Below, one piece after another: positions 42,368 through 56,000 of a stretch of 64,000 bases of DNA. The DNA comes from Climacteris rufus (lineage: Eukaryota; Chordata; Aves; Passeriformes; Climacteridae): NCBI GenBank assembly GCA_013398175.1, contig VZRZ01002682.1:347634-411633 (forward strand). Reading direction: 5' to 3'. The translations under genes were made by a program, and so were the position numbers. The notes under the pieces were generated by a model, which ran no database searches, was not told the DNA's origin, and saw only the letters and a program-made list of their open reading frames with translations. Position 1 is the stretch's first letter. The number at the start of each line of letters is the position of its first letter.

Positions 42368-45300
42368 CTGGGCATAATCTCTCTTCTGGGAGCCCATAAT
42401 CTGGGAAGAAGCTCCTTCCCCATGAGGTTTGAACGGGGCTCTCACACAGTGGCTGAAGAGCTCCTTAAATGACTGAGGGCATAAAGGCTTTTTTAAAAAT
42501 TTTTGATGAGTAGTATTTAAACATGACCAACTAAAATCTAACTGAAATCTCCATTAAATGAGGGTGCTATACACCTTAGAACACTATAAATACACTAGTC
42601 TGGGCTCTGCTCATGTCTTTACATTTTGGATACAGAACAGAAGTGCTTTACCTCTCTCGGTAAGTTCACCACTAAGTGAGCTGATGCTTCCACCCTTGAC
42701 ATTGGATCAGTGCCTACATTTAAATTTCCAGTAATTCTCAGTATTTTTCAGATAGATCCATGCTTGCTCCAGAGAAGTTGTATTTTCCTAGGTTTGATTC
42801 GTTACCCAGCACATTCCTATTTTGCTCATTGTAACTCACAAAAGTGAAAAGAAGCCCCTGAGAAAAATAAAAAGAACAAATAAACCTTTTGAAAAATGGT
42901 AATAGAGAATATTCAGAAAGTGCGGAGGTGCCCTGAGTACAGACTAGAGGCAGCAGATGCTGGGCAAGCTGGTTTTGACTCTCTGTGTGCTATCAAGGTG
43001 GTTGTCCCACAAGACCCAAGCTAGTCCTGAGTCTGCAAAGCTCCAAGCCTACAACACAAATCTTCAAAGGGATCCTTCAACCACCAGTGGTCAGTTCAGC
43101 CCTTGAAAGGTGATTTTGGGCCCCTTTGATCCTCCCTGGCAATGTGCAGTGGCTGTGGTCTGTGATGTGCTCATGGCAAGGAGCTGAAGGGCAGGGCTTG
43201 CCTTGGTTGGAGTTTTCCATAACTCAGCAGGTGCTGCTGGACATAGAAACCTTCAGCCAAGGCAAGCCATGGCCCTTAGCTGGTGCTTTGCTGTGGCCCA
43301 TGGGTGTGATTTCGGGCAGACATGGGGTCACTCCTGCAGGGAAGGTACATGGAGAAGAGGAAGGGCGTTTCAATTCTAACCTGCTGGGAGTCACTTCATT
43401 AGCCCTGACCCTGTTTGACCCTTTTACTGTTATATCAGCCTAACTGTTTATTTTCCTCATAACACTAAAACCACATCGATTACCTTTGTCTCAAAGCCCT
43501 TTATGTGTCTTGGCGCCCAGGAACAGCCCTGCTTTTAGCAATGGGCCTGATGCAAATGAAATCTTTGGGAAATAGGGACAGTTTGGAGCAGACACCAAGA
43601 TGACCTCCCCATCTTCCTCCTTTTACTCCAATTAAGCTTCATCTATTGTATTTAAAAGGGAAACTTTATCTATTTATTTTTTAAAATAGCCGTACAATGC
43701 TATCTCTGTAAATGTGCATGGTTGTCTTTGTTGTATACATCTATACAATCAATAACTGTGTTTTGCTGGGGATTTAAATATTAGTCTTCAAAATCCAGGT
43801 CTAGACCACCAGATTTATTTGGTTGAAAACATACCCTTTCCTGCTTAAGGAAGGATATTAATTATAGATGCAAACCCATAAATCTTGTGGCTTTAGGTGA
43901 GATATTTGCTGGATTATAAATATGAATTGGAGATGAGGGTCTTGCTCTTCCTGTTATTACTACTATTATTATTACTTACTGGTTATTATTTTCTGTATGA
44001 TCTGTATCTTCAGGTGGGTCAAACACCACTGGGGAATGGGGAGCTGAGCCTTCAAAGGGTGCACACATGTTGAATTCATGAAAAGGTTTTCTATCCCAGC
44101 CTTGCCGTCCGCTGCATTTTGCAGCTGGATGAGTCATTAAACACCCTGTTCAGGTCCCTTCCCCTCTCCAGCCTGCTTTTGGTGCCTCATTTCATTGTGC
44201 TGCTTTTGCCTGATCATATCAAGCCCCCTAATGTTTATTAATGTTGTCCTGTGCATCCTATTGACAGTGTGCTATTGTTTCCCAGGTTCTGCTTCAGCAC
44301 AGCCTCGGAAAGCAGCCAAACCAGGAACCACTGGGGACCCCAATATCACCCAGAGCTTTGTCATAGGTGACAATTTTCTTCTCCACCATTTATTATGCCA
44401 GATCTGGGGACATCAGCAATAAACCACAAGGGCTGGATTGGCCAAGGAGCTGAGCACCCAGAATACCAAGTGGAGGATTTGCTTCAGGCAGGGTGTGAGA
44501 GCTTTGATGTGACAACTGTGGACAGCCCTGATGCAGCTCCGCACCTTCCAGGGCAGGGCTGGGGGAGCCTCACCACAGAGGCCCCAGAACTGGAGAACTG
44601 AGTGTCTCTGGTTAATTCAATACCAACCAGGTCAGAGGTACACCACAGAGACTTCACCAAGTGCTCTGGAGCCAGGAATGCCAATTAACGAAAGTTAAAC
44701 TGAACACATCACTGATGACCTCAGGGCTTGCTGATTTACCCCTGTTTCTCTGCTGATCTCTGCCGCTCCAGCCATGCTGGTTGCTCTGTGACCCATCAAG
44801 GACCAAACCCAGCCAGGTGACCAATGCAAAGCGCTGGATGCTGACCAGCACTGGCAGAAGAAAAAAGCATGGAGCTGGACTGGTGTGCACTGGGAGGAAT
44901 TCCTAAAGGCAGCTCTGGCAGGTGCAGCCCCACAGCAGGCTGCTGACCAGAGGAGACCACGTACTGGGATCTCAAAATAAATTCATGTAACACACTACCC
45001 TGAAATTAATAGGCCCTTGTATGCCAGGGCTGTAAAGACAGGGCTCTGTATAAGGTCTGGCTTTTTTGAATTAGACTCCTGTGCTTAAATAAATTAAGCG
45101 AGATGTCAGTATATTAAATGATTTAATGCCTTCTTCGGTTTTGCAGTGGAATCCTAATGAAAATACTCTTCAATATAAAATGCTGAATAAATTAAATGGT
45201 GAAGTATTTAAATAAATGGTCTGTTGTTACTGTGAACCACATTAAATTAGTGTGTGCCTCTATGGTAATGATGCTGCCCTGGCTTTAAAACAGTTTCTGC

Positions 45301-46985
45301 TGGTTCAGGCTTTTTTTCTGACAAAACATAAGTGTTGTGCTTAAGATGTTCAGTTCAAAAGAATCTGCACTGATCCTGGGCCAAAACCTGATCTCAGTGG
45401 AAATCTTGTTGGCTGGCTAACATGGAGCTGGATTAAATGGCATTTGGAGCAAAGGACTTTGGTAGGCTCAGTTGGAACTACTGAAGAATTTTCTGGGTGA
45501 TGCCCTCTGCCCTGAGCAGGAGGTACAGAGGCATGTGTGGTGGGGGGTTGTGACTGGGGCACATCCTACAGTGCTGCCTCCTCCCCACTCACTGATAATC
45601 TGGATTTTCAGGTGTGGTGACAGCAGCACAGAGGTGGCAGGCGGTGGGGACAGCAGCGATGGCCTGAATCACACCAGAGGCAAATCCAGCACAGCTCAGG
45701 ACCCAGAGCCCTTGGTGGTGCTCAGCATGGGCAGAGAGCTCATGGTGTGGGCAGAAAGGATGAGACCTGGTCCCAGACTCCCATCTGGCTCCGTGGTGGG
45801 GGCAGAAGGGAAGAGACAAGGTCCCAGAATCCAAATTTACACCTGGATAGATGCTGGTGTTGAAGAACCACAATGATATCATGAATAAACTGGGGGGGGG
45901 CCTTAAAAATCTTTCTTTGCTGATTTCATTACAAGATAAGATAACAAATGACCTCTCTTTTTTATCCTTTCTATAAGGTAAAGACCTGCTTATAAAGGTA
46001 AAGACCTCACCAGAAGATAAAGTCCCTTATATATAAATCAATTATGAAACAATTGTAGTTGTTGAGCTTTTGGATATCAGTTCTTATCTAATCACCTCTA
46101 CCAAACACAATATTCCTTTAAAAGGAAAAACTTTTCATGACACGGTTTTCAAAGCTTAAAACCCAGAAAAAATGTCCCAGCACCCAAGGAAAAATAAAAA
46201 GTAAATTATATATGTGTATATATCTACCTGTTTGGTCCCCAAGTACATCCGGATGCACAGCAAAACATCACTTGGGGCTTGCACACCAATCCCAGGAGAA
46301 GTCAATAGGTGGCTCCTGAAGCTTCCTGAGTGAGGGGTCTGCAGCTGGGACCCCTGCTGAATAATTTCCATTAAAGGAGAAATTTCAGCAGCTTCCAAAC
46401 CAGAGAGCAGAGATGTGGTGGAACTCCTGCAGAAAGTCCCCAAGATTGTGGCACTCTCTCATTCTGTGTTTTTCTGGGTGTAGATGAGTCTGTTATGAAA
46501 CCACACCTTTTCCACTCACAATTTTAGCAACTCTTTAGGAATACGGATGTATCATTTCCCTGAAAAGTTTAAAACTACAGCAGCAGATGGGGATCAGCAG
46601 GATTGAACTGAACCAAGGGAACGCAGGCTCTTCATGTACACTGCTCTCTTTGGCACCGTGTTTTGGGGTTTTTTATAGCAGGGGGATGTAGGCTGGGCTT
46701 GTTTTATTGGGTTTTAGAGGACTTTTCCAGCCTCTCCACTGGCAAAGATGAAGTACCAATAGCACTGAGGTGTCTGTGTGAGCGCCCAAGGCCAGAACAA
46801 TAACTCTGGGAAAAGGGAATGGTCCCACTCAGTGCTTCAGGATGATGGCTTAAATACTCATTATTAGGAAGATTAAAAACCCACAAAAGCCCATCCCATC
46901 CATGAAGTGTGAGTGTCTGTGTTGATTTACAGAGATCTTTGGTGGATCTAGGATACAGCTTTAAAAAGCCAAAAGAAGAAAAACC
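42368..46985. other. Non-coding stretch
   Basis: No gene is supported. The stretch contains an AT-rich block at 45,060-45,270, a G9 run at about 45892, a 19-20 bp imperfect duplication of AAGGTAAAGACCT near 45975-46010, and an imperfect GGGCAGAAGG / GGTCCCAGA duplication at about 45750-45832. Confidence 0.5.
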
Positions 46986-46989
46986 AGCA

Positions 46990-48960
46990 TGAATTTGACA
47001 TGGCCAGTGATGATGAAACCATCTGTTGGGAAGTTGTTCTGCTGTTACGTCTCCCAAATATAAAACACACCTTTTCCAGATGGAATTTAACAGTGTCAGC
47101 TTCCAGTCATCAGCTCTTTTTATCGCTCTGTCTGTTAGATTGAAGGGCTCTCCCTGTCTGCATCCCTGTACCCTGTCTGAATACATCTGGATTGTCATTA
47201 AGCCATCCCTTAACCTTCCCTTTGTTAAGCTAAGCGCATTGGGGTCCTTGAATCTGTCACTATAAGGCATGTTTTGTGATGCTTCAGTCATTCCCGTGTG
47301 CCCTCTCCCATTCATCACCATCCTTCTGGAGTCGCAGTCACCAGAAATAGCTGCAGTGTCCCATTAGGTGTTACACCAGGGATATTTCACTCTGCTGTTC
47401 TATCAAGTTTCCAGCGTTGTGTAAGAGGATCCCTCCTCCCTGCAGTGAAATCCTGCTTCCTGGAAGTGTGGCTTTGTGTGTGCCCACGTTAAACCAGCTG
47501 GAGTTCGCTTCCACCTGGTTCAGGAAAAGTGCAGGTCTGAGGAGGAGACCCATCCACAGTCCAGCCGTGCTCTGATTCCAAATCTCATCAGCAAACTTTG
47601 ATCGTAATGAGTTTTGATTTTCTACCGTTTGCTAAAAATGATGAACAGAAACTGAGCCTCTTGGGAAGCTCCTCTGGATTGTTCAAACCTATCATCAGGG
47701 TTCTCATCCGTTTAGCATGGGCCGTGTTGATTTTACATTGTTTTAGCTTCCTAATAAATGAGACAACATTAAGTTAAATGCCTCGCTGAAGTCAAACGTA
47801 ACAGTGTTGATGAAATGTACTAAATCAATCAAATCTATAATCACATTCTTGAAAAATTATATCAATTTCATTTAATAAGATCTATTTTCCATTAACTCAT
47901 GTTGATTGTAATTAGTTATTCTCCTTAAATTGTTATTAATCAAGTCCCTTATCAGCTCTTCCATTATTTTTTTTTTCACAAAATCAACATCAAACAATCA
48001 GATTTATAATTACGCAAGTCATCCTCCTCATCGACATTTATTCGTTGGCTCAAAGTCAACACTGCCTCAGTCTTCTGGAAAACTATGTGCCGGCCCGGGG
48101 CACTCCTGGGACGGATTTTAAAACTTTCAGGCACTGAATATTGAGAGATGCTGATCAAAAAAAAAAAAAAAACCCTCTAGCTATAGTAGCAGTTGTTTAA
48201 CATCCTGAGTTGGAACAGAAGATATTCCACATCATCATATTACATGGCTATTTCACTTAGGTTTTTTTTCCCCCTCCAAAATAGAGAAATTAAATATTTA
48301 GTGTCTGCCTTTCATGTATTCTTTTTTTAATGTCTGCTATTCTGTCTAGACAACTACTTTTAGTCTCTCATATCTAAAGAGCACTTTCCTATTGCCCTCA
48401 GCTCTGCTAACTAGAGGTTTCACCTGACAGCCTTCTGCTTGAGGCTGGTTTATGCTCATTATTACTCACTTTCTGTTCCGTCCTTTCTGGGAGTTTACCT
48501 ACTTTCACTATCGTTTGAGTGATTTTTTTTAGCCAGAATAATCTTCTCTTTCCCAAAGCTGAGGTTTTACTAGATTTCCTAGAAGCCAGAGCTTCTTTAA
48601 ACAAGGAGTTGCCAAATATCACTCACATTTTCTGTTTAAAATCCTCCAGGTGACCTGACTCACAACACTGAAGAGCAAAGGGACCTCCTGTCAGCTCAGG
48701 CTTTCTTGTCTGTGCCCAGAATGTACGGTTGAAATGGGGTCACCTCTATGCTGGCTGCAGCCAGTTTTGGGGTCTGTAAATAGTTCTCCAGCTGTCAAGA
48801 TGATCCTGTAGAGGATCCTCCTGGTTTTGGTTAGAAAACACTCTTCTACAATGTTTAGAAAATCCCCAAACCAGCACTGTGAGCTCTCCAGATCTCATCA
48901 TTCCAGTCGACGTTTCTCAGGACAGCATAGGGAAATTTTTTTAAATATTATAGATATGTG
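46990..48960 (-). mobile_element. Ancient L3-like CR1 LINE relic, ORF2 fragments
   Basis: Minus-strand translations show, in the correct order, broken pieces of a CR1/L3 ORF2. There is a degraded endonuclease end (RNVDWNDEIWRAH near 48,920), the linker before the polymerase (LFKEALASRKSSK...RRLFWLKK, 48,500-48,620), and the reverse transcriptase (VFQKTEAVLTL...DDLRNYKSDCLM, 47,980-48,090). The RT motif A appears as DFSEAFN near 47,790. The C-terminal part reads KGRLRDGLMTIQMYSDRVQG...LPNR at 47,010-47,240. CR1 elements have matching motifs such as DFSKAFD, NYRPVSL and LEKRRLRGDLI in the same order. Several frameshifts and stops break it, and a poly-A run at 48158 was inserted or expanded. It is far more diverged than the other CR1 copies here, so it is inactive and old. 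Confidence 0.87.
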
Positions 48961-49930
48961 ACTAAGAAGTGAATAATGCCTGTTTTCTAATGAAAGTTGA
49001 TGGTCTGGAGAAATGCCTTATTTTGGCTTTTATTTGTATTTAAGGTCACTTTCTCTTCAGTTTCTAGTGGTGCTCTGAACACAGCAATGTCACTTCTGAT
49101 ATTGATTGTCCCTCCTGTGCCTTCTTTGCCCACTCAATTCTTTCTAAATAGGTCAAAACTATTGATTTTAATATTCCAGGCACATGGATTTTCTCCCCAA
49201 GTTTAAGTCATACTCTCCAGAAAGAATTTGTGCTCATAAATTAGTCGTTCCCAGTTTTTTGTATTGCTCAGGCTCTACACTGCTGTACAGGCAATTAATG
49301 TTCTTCTCCTCCCTTCTGTAAGTGTGTTCATTAGCTCTTTTCTCAGTAGCTTCATTTCTGACTTGGCCAAGGGATAGGGATGGATGCTGGAAGATTTCTG
49401 TGCTTCTTCATGCTCTACAGTGCCTGTTCCTGCTCCTCCAGTACAAGTTCCCTCCTTCCAGGAAGGTCACCAGCCCAAACAGCTGGCACAGTAGAAGGAA
49501 AACCTCAGCCCAGACGCTGCCAGTTGCAGCACAGATTTCAGGGTCACCATGGCAGTGGATGCAGGGTGACTCAAGACACAATCTGTCACAACTCTGCTGC
49601 TGACAGTCTCCAGCCTCACGATTTCTTCTGGCAGCCACTTCCCATGTTCAACTCAATCTGCTGCCACTGTTCCCCAGGCCCACAGCAGCTTCCACAGAAA
49701 CATCACAGTTGGGGTAGAATCTCTCTTGCCTTTTGGTCCCCAGGGGATTTCCAGAGGTTTTGTGAACTCCAATGATGGTGAGGCCAAGCCAAGAGAGACG
49801 AAGAATTTTGCTTTGGGCACCGCACATGTGGCTGAAGGTTTCCTTTCACCTCCTCATCTTCTGCCCTTGGTGTGTGCTCCAAGGTTGTGTTGGCTTGAAT
49901 CCAGCCCAGGACAAGCTGTGTTGACCCCAC
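48961..49930. other. Non-coding stretch
   Basis: This continues from the L3-like relic, whose 5' border is uncertain. The first few hundred bases may be further degraded element. No gene is seen. Confidence 0.45.
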
Positions 49931-49931
49931 A

Positions 49932-50015
49932 TCACAGAATCACAGAATCTCGGTGCCACAGACTTATAGGATCAGGGTTGTTCATGTTGGAAAAGACCAA
50001 ACCACAGCAGTTCTC
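49932..50015 (-). mobile_element. Short CR1 3'-end fragment
   Basis: The plus strand starts ATCACAGAATCACAGAATCT and later reads CATGTTGGAAAAGACCAAAC. This is the usual reverse complement of a CR1 tail with its paired octamers. The following 80 bp may belong to the same copy but are too diverged to call. Confidence 0.75.
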
Positions 50016-53000
50016 TAGATTTGGCCATAGCTGGGCTCCATGCCTGAGGATGTGCCTATTCCTGCTCTTGAAATAGCCCCCTCCATCTTTTCAATCCATC
50101 AGAGTATTTAGGGCTGAATCTGTGAGTAGAGAAGTGGTGAAATACAGGAGAGGAGAGCTGAAAGTCTGTAAAATAAAAAAAAACTTCAAAATGCCTCACA
50201 GTTGCTCTGAACTGCACTGATCCTTCCTGTTGGGAGATGTTCAAGGTTGTCCTTTTATCTCCTGGATACTCACCTTCACTTTCTGGGGTGCCTCTGCTGT
50301 GGGCTTATGGTTACATTTCCATCCCTTTCACTGCCTTTTAAATAATTTCTTTGCTACCTTTTAAAATTCAGAACATGAAGAGCAAGGTCCTGGCTGAGTA
50401 GTGTGGGAATGGGAAAGGGATAAAGGGTCTGTAGTAGAGGTTGGTGCCTGCTCTGGGACAAGAACCATCCCAAACCCTTCATGGTGGTTCTTCCCTGTTT
50501 GAGCCCAGGACAGATGGACAGTGTGGAGCCAGGAGCTTCACTGGGACATACTGGGACTCCCTGCCTCTTGCCAGAAAAACCCAGAGGGCTCTTCTGGGTA
50601 AAAGTCTGAGTTGCTCGTTTCCTTAATGCAATTGGCACTCTGCTCCGTTATGAATTCCATTTATAAATTGTAGCTTCTACTTTTTTCTTTCTCTTTTTTT
50701 CGTTTCTTTTTTTTTTTATTATTAAAACTCTAAATTTCATTAGTTTGCACTTACAAAAATAAGCCTGGCATCAACCAGTGAGCTCTCCTGAGATTGTGTC
50801 ATCAATTTACCCTGCCACCAAAGCAGCCCCGTGTCACGCCTGGCACAGTGACAGCACCCAGTTTCAATCCTGCAGCTGCCTGCAGTCACCTGCCCTGCCT
50901 GGGACCAGAGGGGCACTTCCATGGACTTTTCTGATTAGGAACTTTGGTTTCAAGGTTTCAGGGGGGAAAAAAAAAAAAAAAAGAAAAGGGAAGCTGATTG
51001 TAAATTTAATTCCTGCATCGTAGTCATTTCTGCACCATGGGTCATTAACCACACATTAGTACTGCCACCCATTTTTCATAGGAGCTGCACCAGCGACACA
51101 GAGCGTGGCTGCTGCATCCTGGAACATCCTGCCTGCAGCCTGTGGGCTGCTCAGGGTTGTAGGGGGACACCCCTAGCCGAGATTTTTACCTGGCAAATCC
51201 CAGGGGAGAGCCAGCATGGTGGAAGCCCTGAGGGCAAATGTGACTGATAAATGTTATGGGAGTGGTGACTTCTCCATATCCTACATTAAGACACCTCCTT
51301 GTCTTATGAAATATCGGCTCCATTTCTCATCCTCCCCCAATCTCCTGTTCATTTTTAACCCTTCCAGCTAGCAAAGGTCACACAGTTCCATGCCTCAGGA
51401 ATGTGGTCAAGGATTTGTCCAGCACTAACAGAAACAGCACTATTTGTTGCCAGCATAAAGTGAGGTTTTCTTTTAATAAAAAAGTTCCGTATGTCCCGCA
51501 ACGTGAAAGATAAATCTGTGAGCATGTGAAAGACCTGAACCCTGACATGCTCAGCACTGGCCAGAGCTGCCTGAACACTGCCCATGTCAGTCTGTCCAGG
51601 CTTGACAAACAGCCCCAGGAAGCTGGCTCCTTTAATAGGCTTCAGGGGTTTATTTATAGCCCTTGGAATAAGTGCAGCTGATACTTAAGATCAGCGGAAT
51701 TAATGACAGCGAGCTGGCGAAAGGCCAGGTCTGCAAATAGTGCCACTAAAAGTCTTCTCCACCATAAAATTTGTTTAATGTAAGAAATCATATCGTGCAG
51801 AGTTTTGTCTGCCATTTTTATAATTAGCAGGAGAAATCTCCAGCTCACTCCTAAGACCAGCCAGTGCTTTATGGGACACGGCTGCCTTTCAGTGGTGGTT
51901 TGGGATTTTATGTCTCTGTTTGGAAGGACCCTTGTGCTCTGTGTCCCATGGGAAGGGGACCTTGCCCACCCCAGATCTCCCTGCACTTCCCCAGAGATGA
52001 GGGGAACAGAGGAGAGAATCAGGATCTGTGCCAGGTCCATGTGGTGGCTGATCACAGGGGAGGATCCCACCCTACATGTGCCAAACCTCAGGGTCAGATC
52101 CTTGCCAAGGAGCCACCAGCCAGTACAGTGACATTCCTCTGAGATTTCACCAAAAATCCATCAAACTACCCAGAAAAGCAGCAGACCAGAGTGGAGCAGA
52201 CAAAATGCATTGAAACCACCCACTTTGGTCTCACTTTGTCCGTGTTTGATAATTTTGTGACAGTTTTCTCTAAAGAGCCACATTAAACTTTTGCACGTGT
52301 TCCCACTTTTTACAGCCCTCTCGATCATACACAAAATCCCCAGCAAATTACCTCGAAATGAGTTATTCTATTCCTTTTCTTCCTTCCTCTAATGGAACAG
52401 AAATGAGCTTGGGTGGTTTTGCTCACTAACCACAACAAATGACTCTAATAACACATGCAGCAGTGTTCCTGCTCTATGGGCTGGCATTGTCCCTGCCAGC
52501 ACATTCCTGGGAACAGCCTTTGCAGGTGAGCATCTGCCCTGGGGTTTGCAGAGGGACCCCAGTTTTTCTTGGGGAAGAAGGGACATCTCCTGTTCAGCCC
52601 AACCCACAACCTATTCCACCTGGTTTGGGGCTGTTGTGGAGGTTTGACTTCTCTGAGGGAGCAGTGCCTTGGAAGAACTGTGTTTTTAGGATAATAAACA
52701 GCAAGCAAAATGCTAGCCAAAATCAAAGGGTTGGAAATGCCATTAAGTTTTGAATTTAGCTGTATTTCAGGAGCTGTACACGTGTGATTGAGGTACAGTG
52801 CAAGAGCAAACAGGTCACCTGCTTTCTTTAAACAGGTCACCTGCTTTCTTTTCACTGTAGTCACTCATCCAGCACCCACCACCAGCAGAAGGGCTGAGAA
52901 AGAGGCCTTTGCTCATCTCATTTTCTGAAGGGTTTCCTCGTCACCTGCCCTCTACCCTCACACCTCTGGAACAGCCATCACCTCTCACTGGTGCAGGTAC

Positions 53001-56000
53001 CTCTCTCCTGAGAGGGCTGGGAGACAACCTGGAGGAGATGGGATTGTTCTGGACATCTTTATGGGAACACCTTTCTGTGGTGTTTGCACTGTTATATCTT
53101 CTGGACATCCTGCTATGCCCAGATTTTGGTCCAGCTCCCTCCCACTACAAAGGTTAACCATGGGTGAGTCCCAGCCAGCTCCATGATTTAGGTTACCCAT
53201 TTCTGTAATGGATCAAGCACTTCCCTGCCTGATATTTATAGGCACACTCAGGATCCTAGATAAAATGCTGTATCTTTAGTTAAAGATGCAAGAGATGATT
53301 AGTGTCTTTCCATGGGATATGTTTTAAAGTCAGAGTACTTCAGGGGTGCCTTAATGCCTTGCTGACCTGGGACCTACATTTGGAGGAAGCTTTAAAACTA
53401 AAATAGCCAGAGAAAGGAAAATAATTGGGTGAATTGTGCTGAAAAAGGTGTTAGGTATAGCTGTTCACTCTATCTTTTTTTAATTTTTAGGCTTTTCGTA
53501 TCATATTTTTCCTCCAGGAGGATGAAAAATGGAAAGAGCCGGGCACACAGTGCCTCCTCTCCAGATACAGGCAAGAAGTGCACACACGGGCATTTATTTA
53601 CTGGAAGGAGGAGAACTCCATCACACAGAGATGTGGAAGTGTCTCCTGTAATTCCCTCTGCACACACTGGGCTTGGGAAGTCACCGAGGGAGCTGCCAGT
53701 GCTGGGGGGGTTCAAGCACAGGGAAAATTAAACTTGTGCCCTTACAAGACCCCACGTGCCCTATTTCCAGTTAACAACCGGCTGTGAAAGAGGCACCGTG
53801 TTGGCTGTACACATTTTTAGACCTGAATTTCAAACTTTCTTAGTCTTAGGGGTCCCTGGAGGCTCCATTGTGCTGCATGGGGGGATTTGACCTTGGGAGA
53901 GGTTTGCTGGTGCTGTGCAGGGCTGCTGAGGGCTGTGGCTCCCAAGGTCCCTGCCACAGCAGGATCCACGGATTCTGTGCCTCCTGGGATGCTCAGCCCC
54001 ACTCCACATCATCCAGGGCACAGCTGTGGAATCCCCTTTGGGAGAGATTAATGCTGTTCAGGTGCAGCTGTTTGTGGACACATCTTGGAGTGATGCTCTG
54101 GCACATCTGACAAATGAGCCCTCCCCTGGCACCGTGCCCTCAGTGGGGACAGCCAGCTCCGCTTTTCATGGGACACCTTCCTGCCAGATACACGTGAGAG
54201 GGGTCTGTAGTGATATGATTAGGGAGGGGGCTGGCAGCTGTATTTTGAGGCCCCAAAAGGTCTTTCAAAATTTCAAAATCCTCCAAAAGACCTGAGCCCT
54301 GAACCACCACTGTGCAGCAGCTCCAGCAGCCCTAATTTCAGCACATTGACTCCTTCTCCTGCTCTCATGTAATGCCACAAATCCAGAGGCTTTTCACAAA
54401 AGATATATCAATTCAAGTGAGCTCCTTGGAGAATTCTCATCCATAATCCAAACTCAGTGATCAGGAATTGCTCTTTCCCCCCTCTGTACCCTGGGGTGAT
54501 GCAAACCCACCCGCAATCGCTCTGGACAAGAGCAGGAGCTCCCAGAAGGATATCAGGACATTTCTGTGTGGAATGACTGACCCTGCACCCAAGGAGGATG
54601 ATGTCCCCTGTCCCTCTGTGCTGTCCTGCAGGTGATGAGCACCCAGCAGGGGTCTCTTGGCTGGCACTTGCAGGCTCACGGGGTGGTGTCAGCAGCTGGG
54701 GGTTGTGCTGATGTATAAAAATTGAAACTATTTAATGGAGGGCAGAGGGAGCAATCCAATGGAGCTGCTCCTGGATTGATACAGGACCTGTGCCCAGGGG
54801 CTGAACCCTTCACTCCAGAGCATCCCATGTCCTGTGCAAGGCACCAATGCAGCTCGAGTGAGAGTGAAAACAATTACACAGGTGTTGCACATTTGCAGAT
54901 CAAAAGTAATTTCACTGCAAAATCTACAATTTCAAGCAGTGAAAGCACTGATCAGAGCAGGCTGTGCTTTGCTAGCATGCAAACCACGAGCAGAAGAGGG
55001 CATTCCACTCTGTAAGGCTGCATGTTTTGAAATAACCTGGATTTATATGTCCCAAATTACTAATTGCAAATTATTCACCCAGTTCTCATAGAGTGTCCTG
55101 TTTTTGCTGAAATAAACCCAACTGTATAATACCCTCTTAGCCTACTGGGCTTATCTCCAGAGCTCGAAGCTGTTCAACTTCCTTGTCTCTCTTTTCCCTC
55201 TCATTTATTTTCCAAGTGATAAATAGCAAGAAAAAAAAGAAAAAATCAGAATAAGACTGAAGTTTTATTTTTTAGCGCGTGGTTTGCTGGGGCACAGAGA
55301 GAAGGCTGAACTGTTATCAAGAATGCCACTCAAATTACAATATCATTGTTTGAAAAAAAAATTCTGGCAGCTAATTCTGATTGCAGTGCACATTTCTGTG
55401 CCTGTGACAAATGATTTCTAAAGTTAGACTCAAGGACACCAAGCTTCCAAGAGGTCACTCATCTCTGGTTTTTATTTTATTTGCCATACCAAAAGAAGTT
55501 TTAAAATATTTAAATTAAGAAGAGTGAAAAAAAAAAAGGAGGGGGGAAGAAAAGCAATGATGATCTGAAAAAGATTGAAGTGTTTTGTTTTAAAGAGAGT
55601 GATGTTCAGAGACATAAAATATGAAATACAGGAGGGGAAGCAGATTTGGGGCTAACCTGTGATATCACATTAGACTTTAAAGCTGTTCCAACAGACTAAG
55701 CATTTGAGAAAGAATCGGAGCTGCTGGTGATAAGTTGCTCCTCTTATCGGCAAACTGTCATCTGTCTTGAGTGAGAACATTTTGTCCACCCTACCAAAAC
55801 AAGTCAGAAAAATTGGATAAAAACAAAAATATAAATCAGAGGGGTAGCTGGGAGCAGAACTGAAACGATGGCAATTTCCTGGCAAGGATCGCTGTACAGC
55901 TAAATGTCAGATGTGGCAGAAAGAATTATATTTTCAGCTTGAGGTCAGGAATTCTGTGTGAGCATGTGGTGGCCAGAACCTGGCCAGTGCAGCCACCGTG

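Noticed and set aside
41399..42472. Five open frames of 285-348 codons in and around the hexamer array on both strands
   Set aside because: They exist only because a CTCCTT repeat contains no stop codon in any frame. The flanking residues show no domain.
52850..53160. Exon after the acceptor-like sequence near 52860
   Set aside because: The downstream open frame shows no similarity to a known protein and no convincing donor was found.
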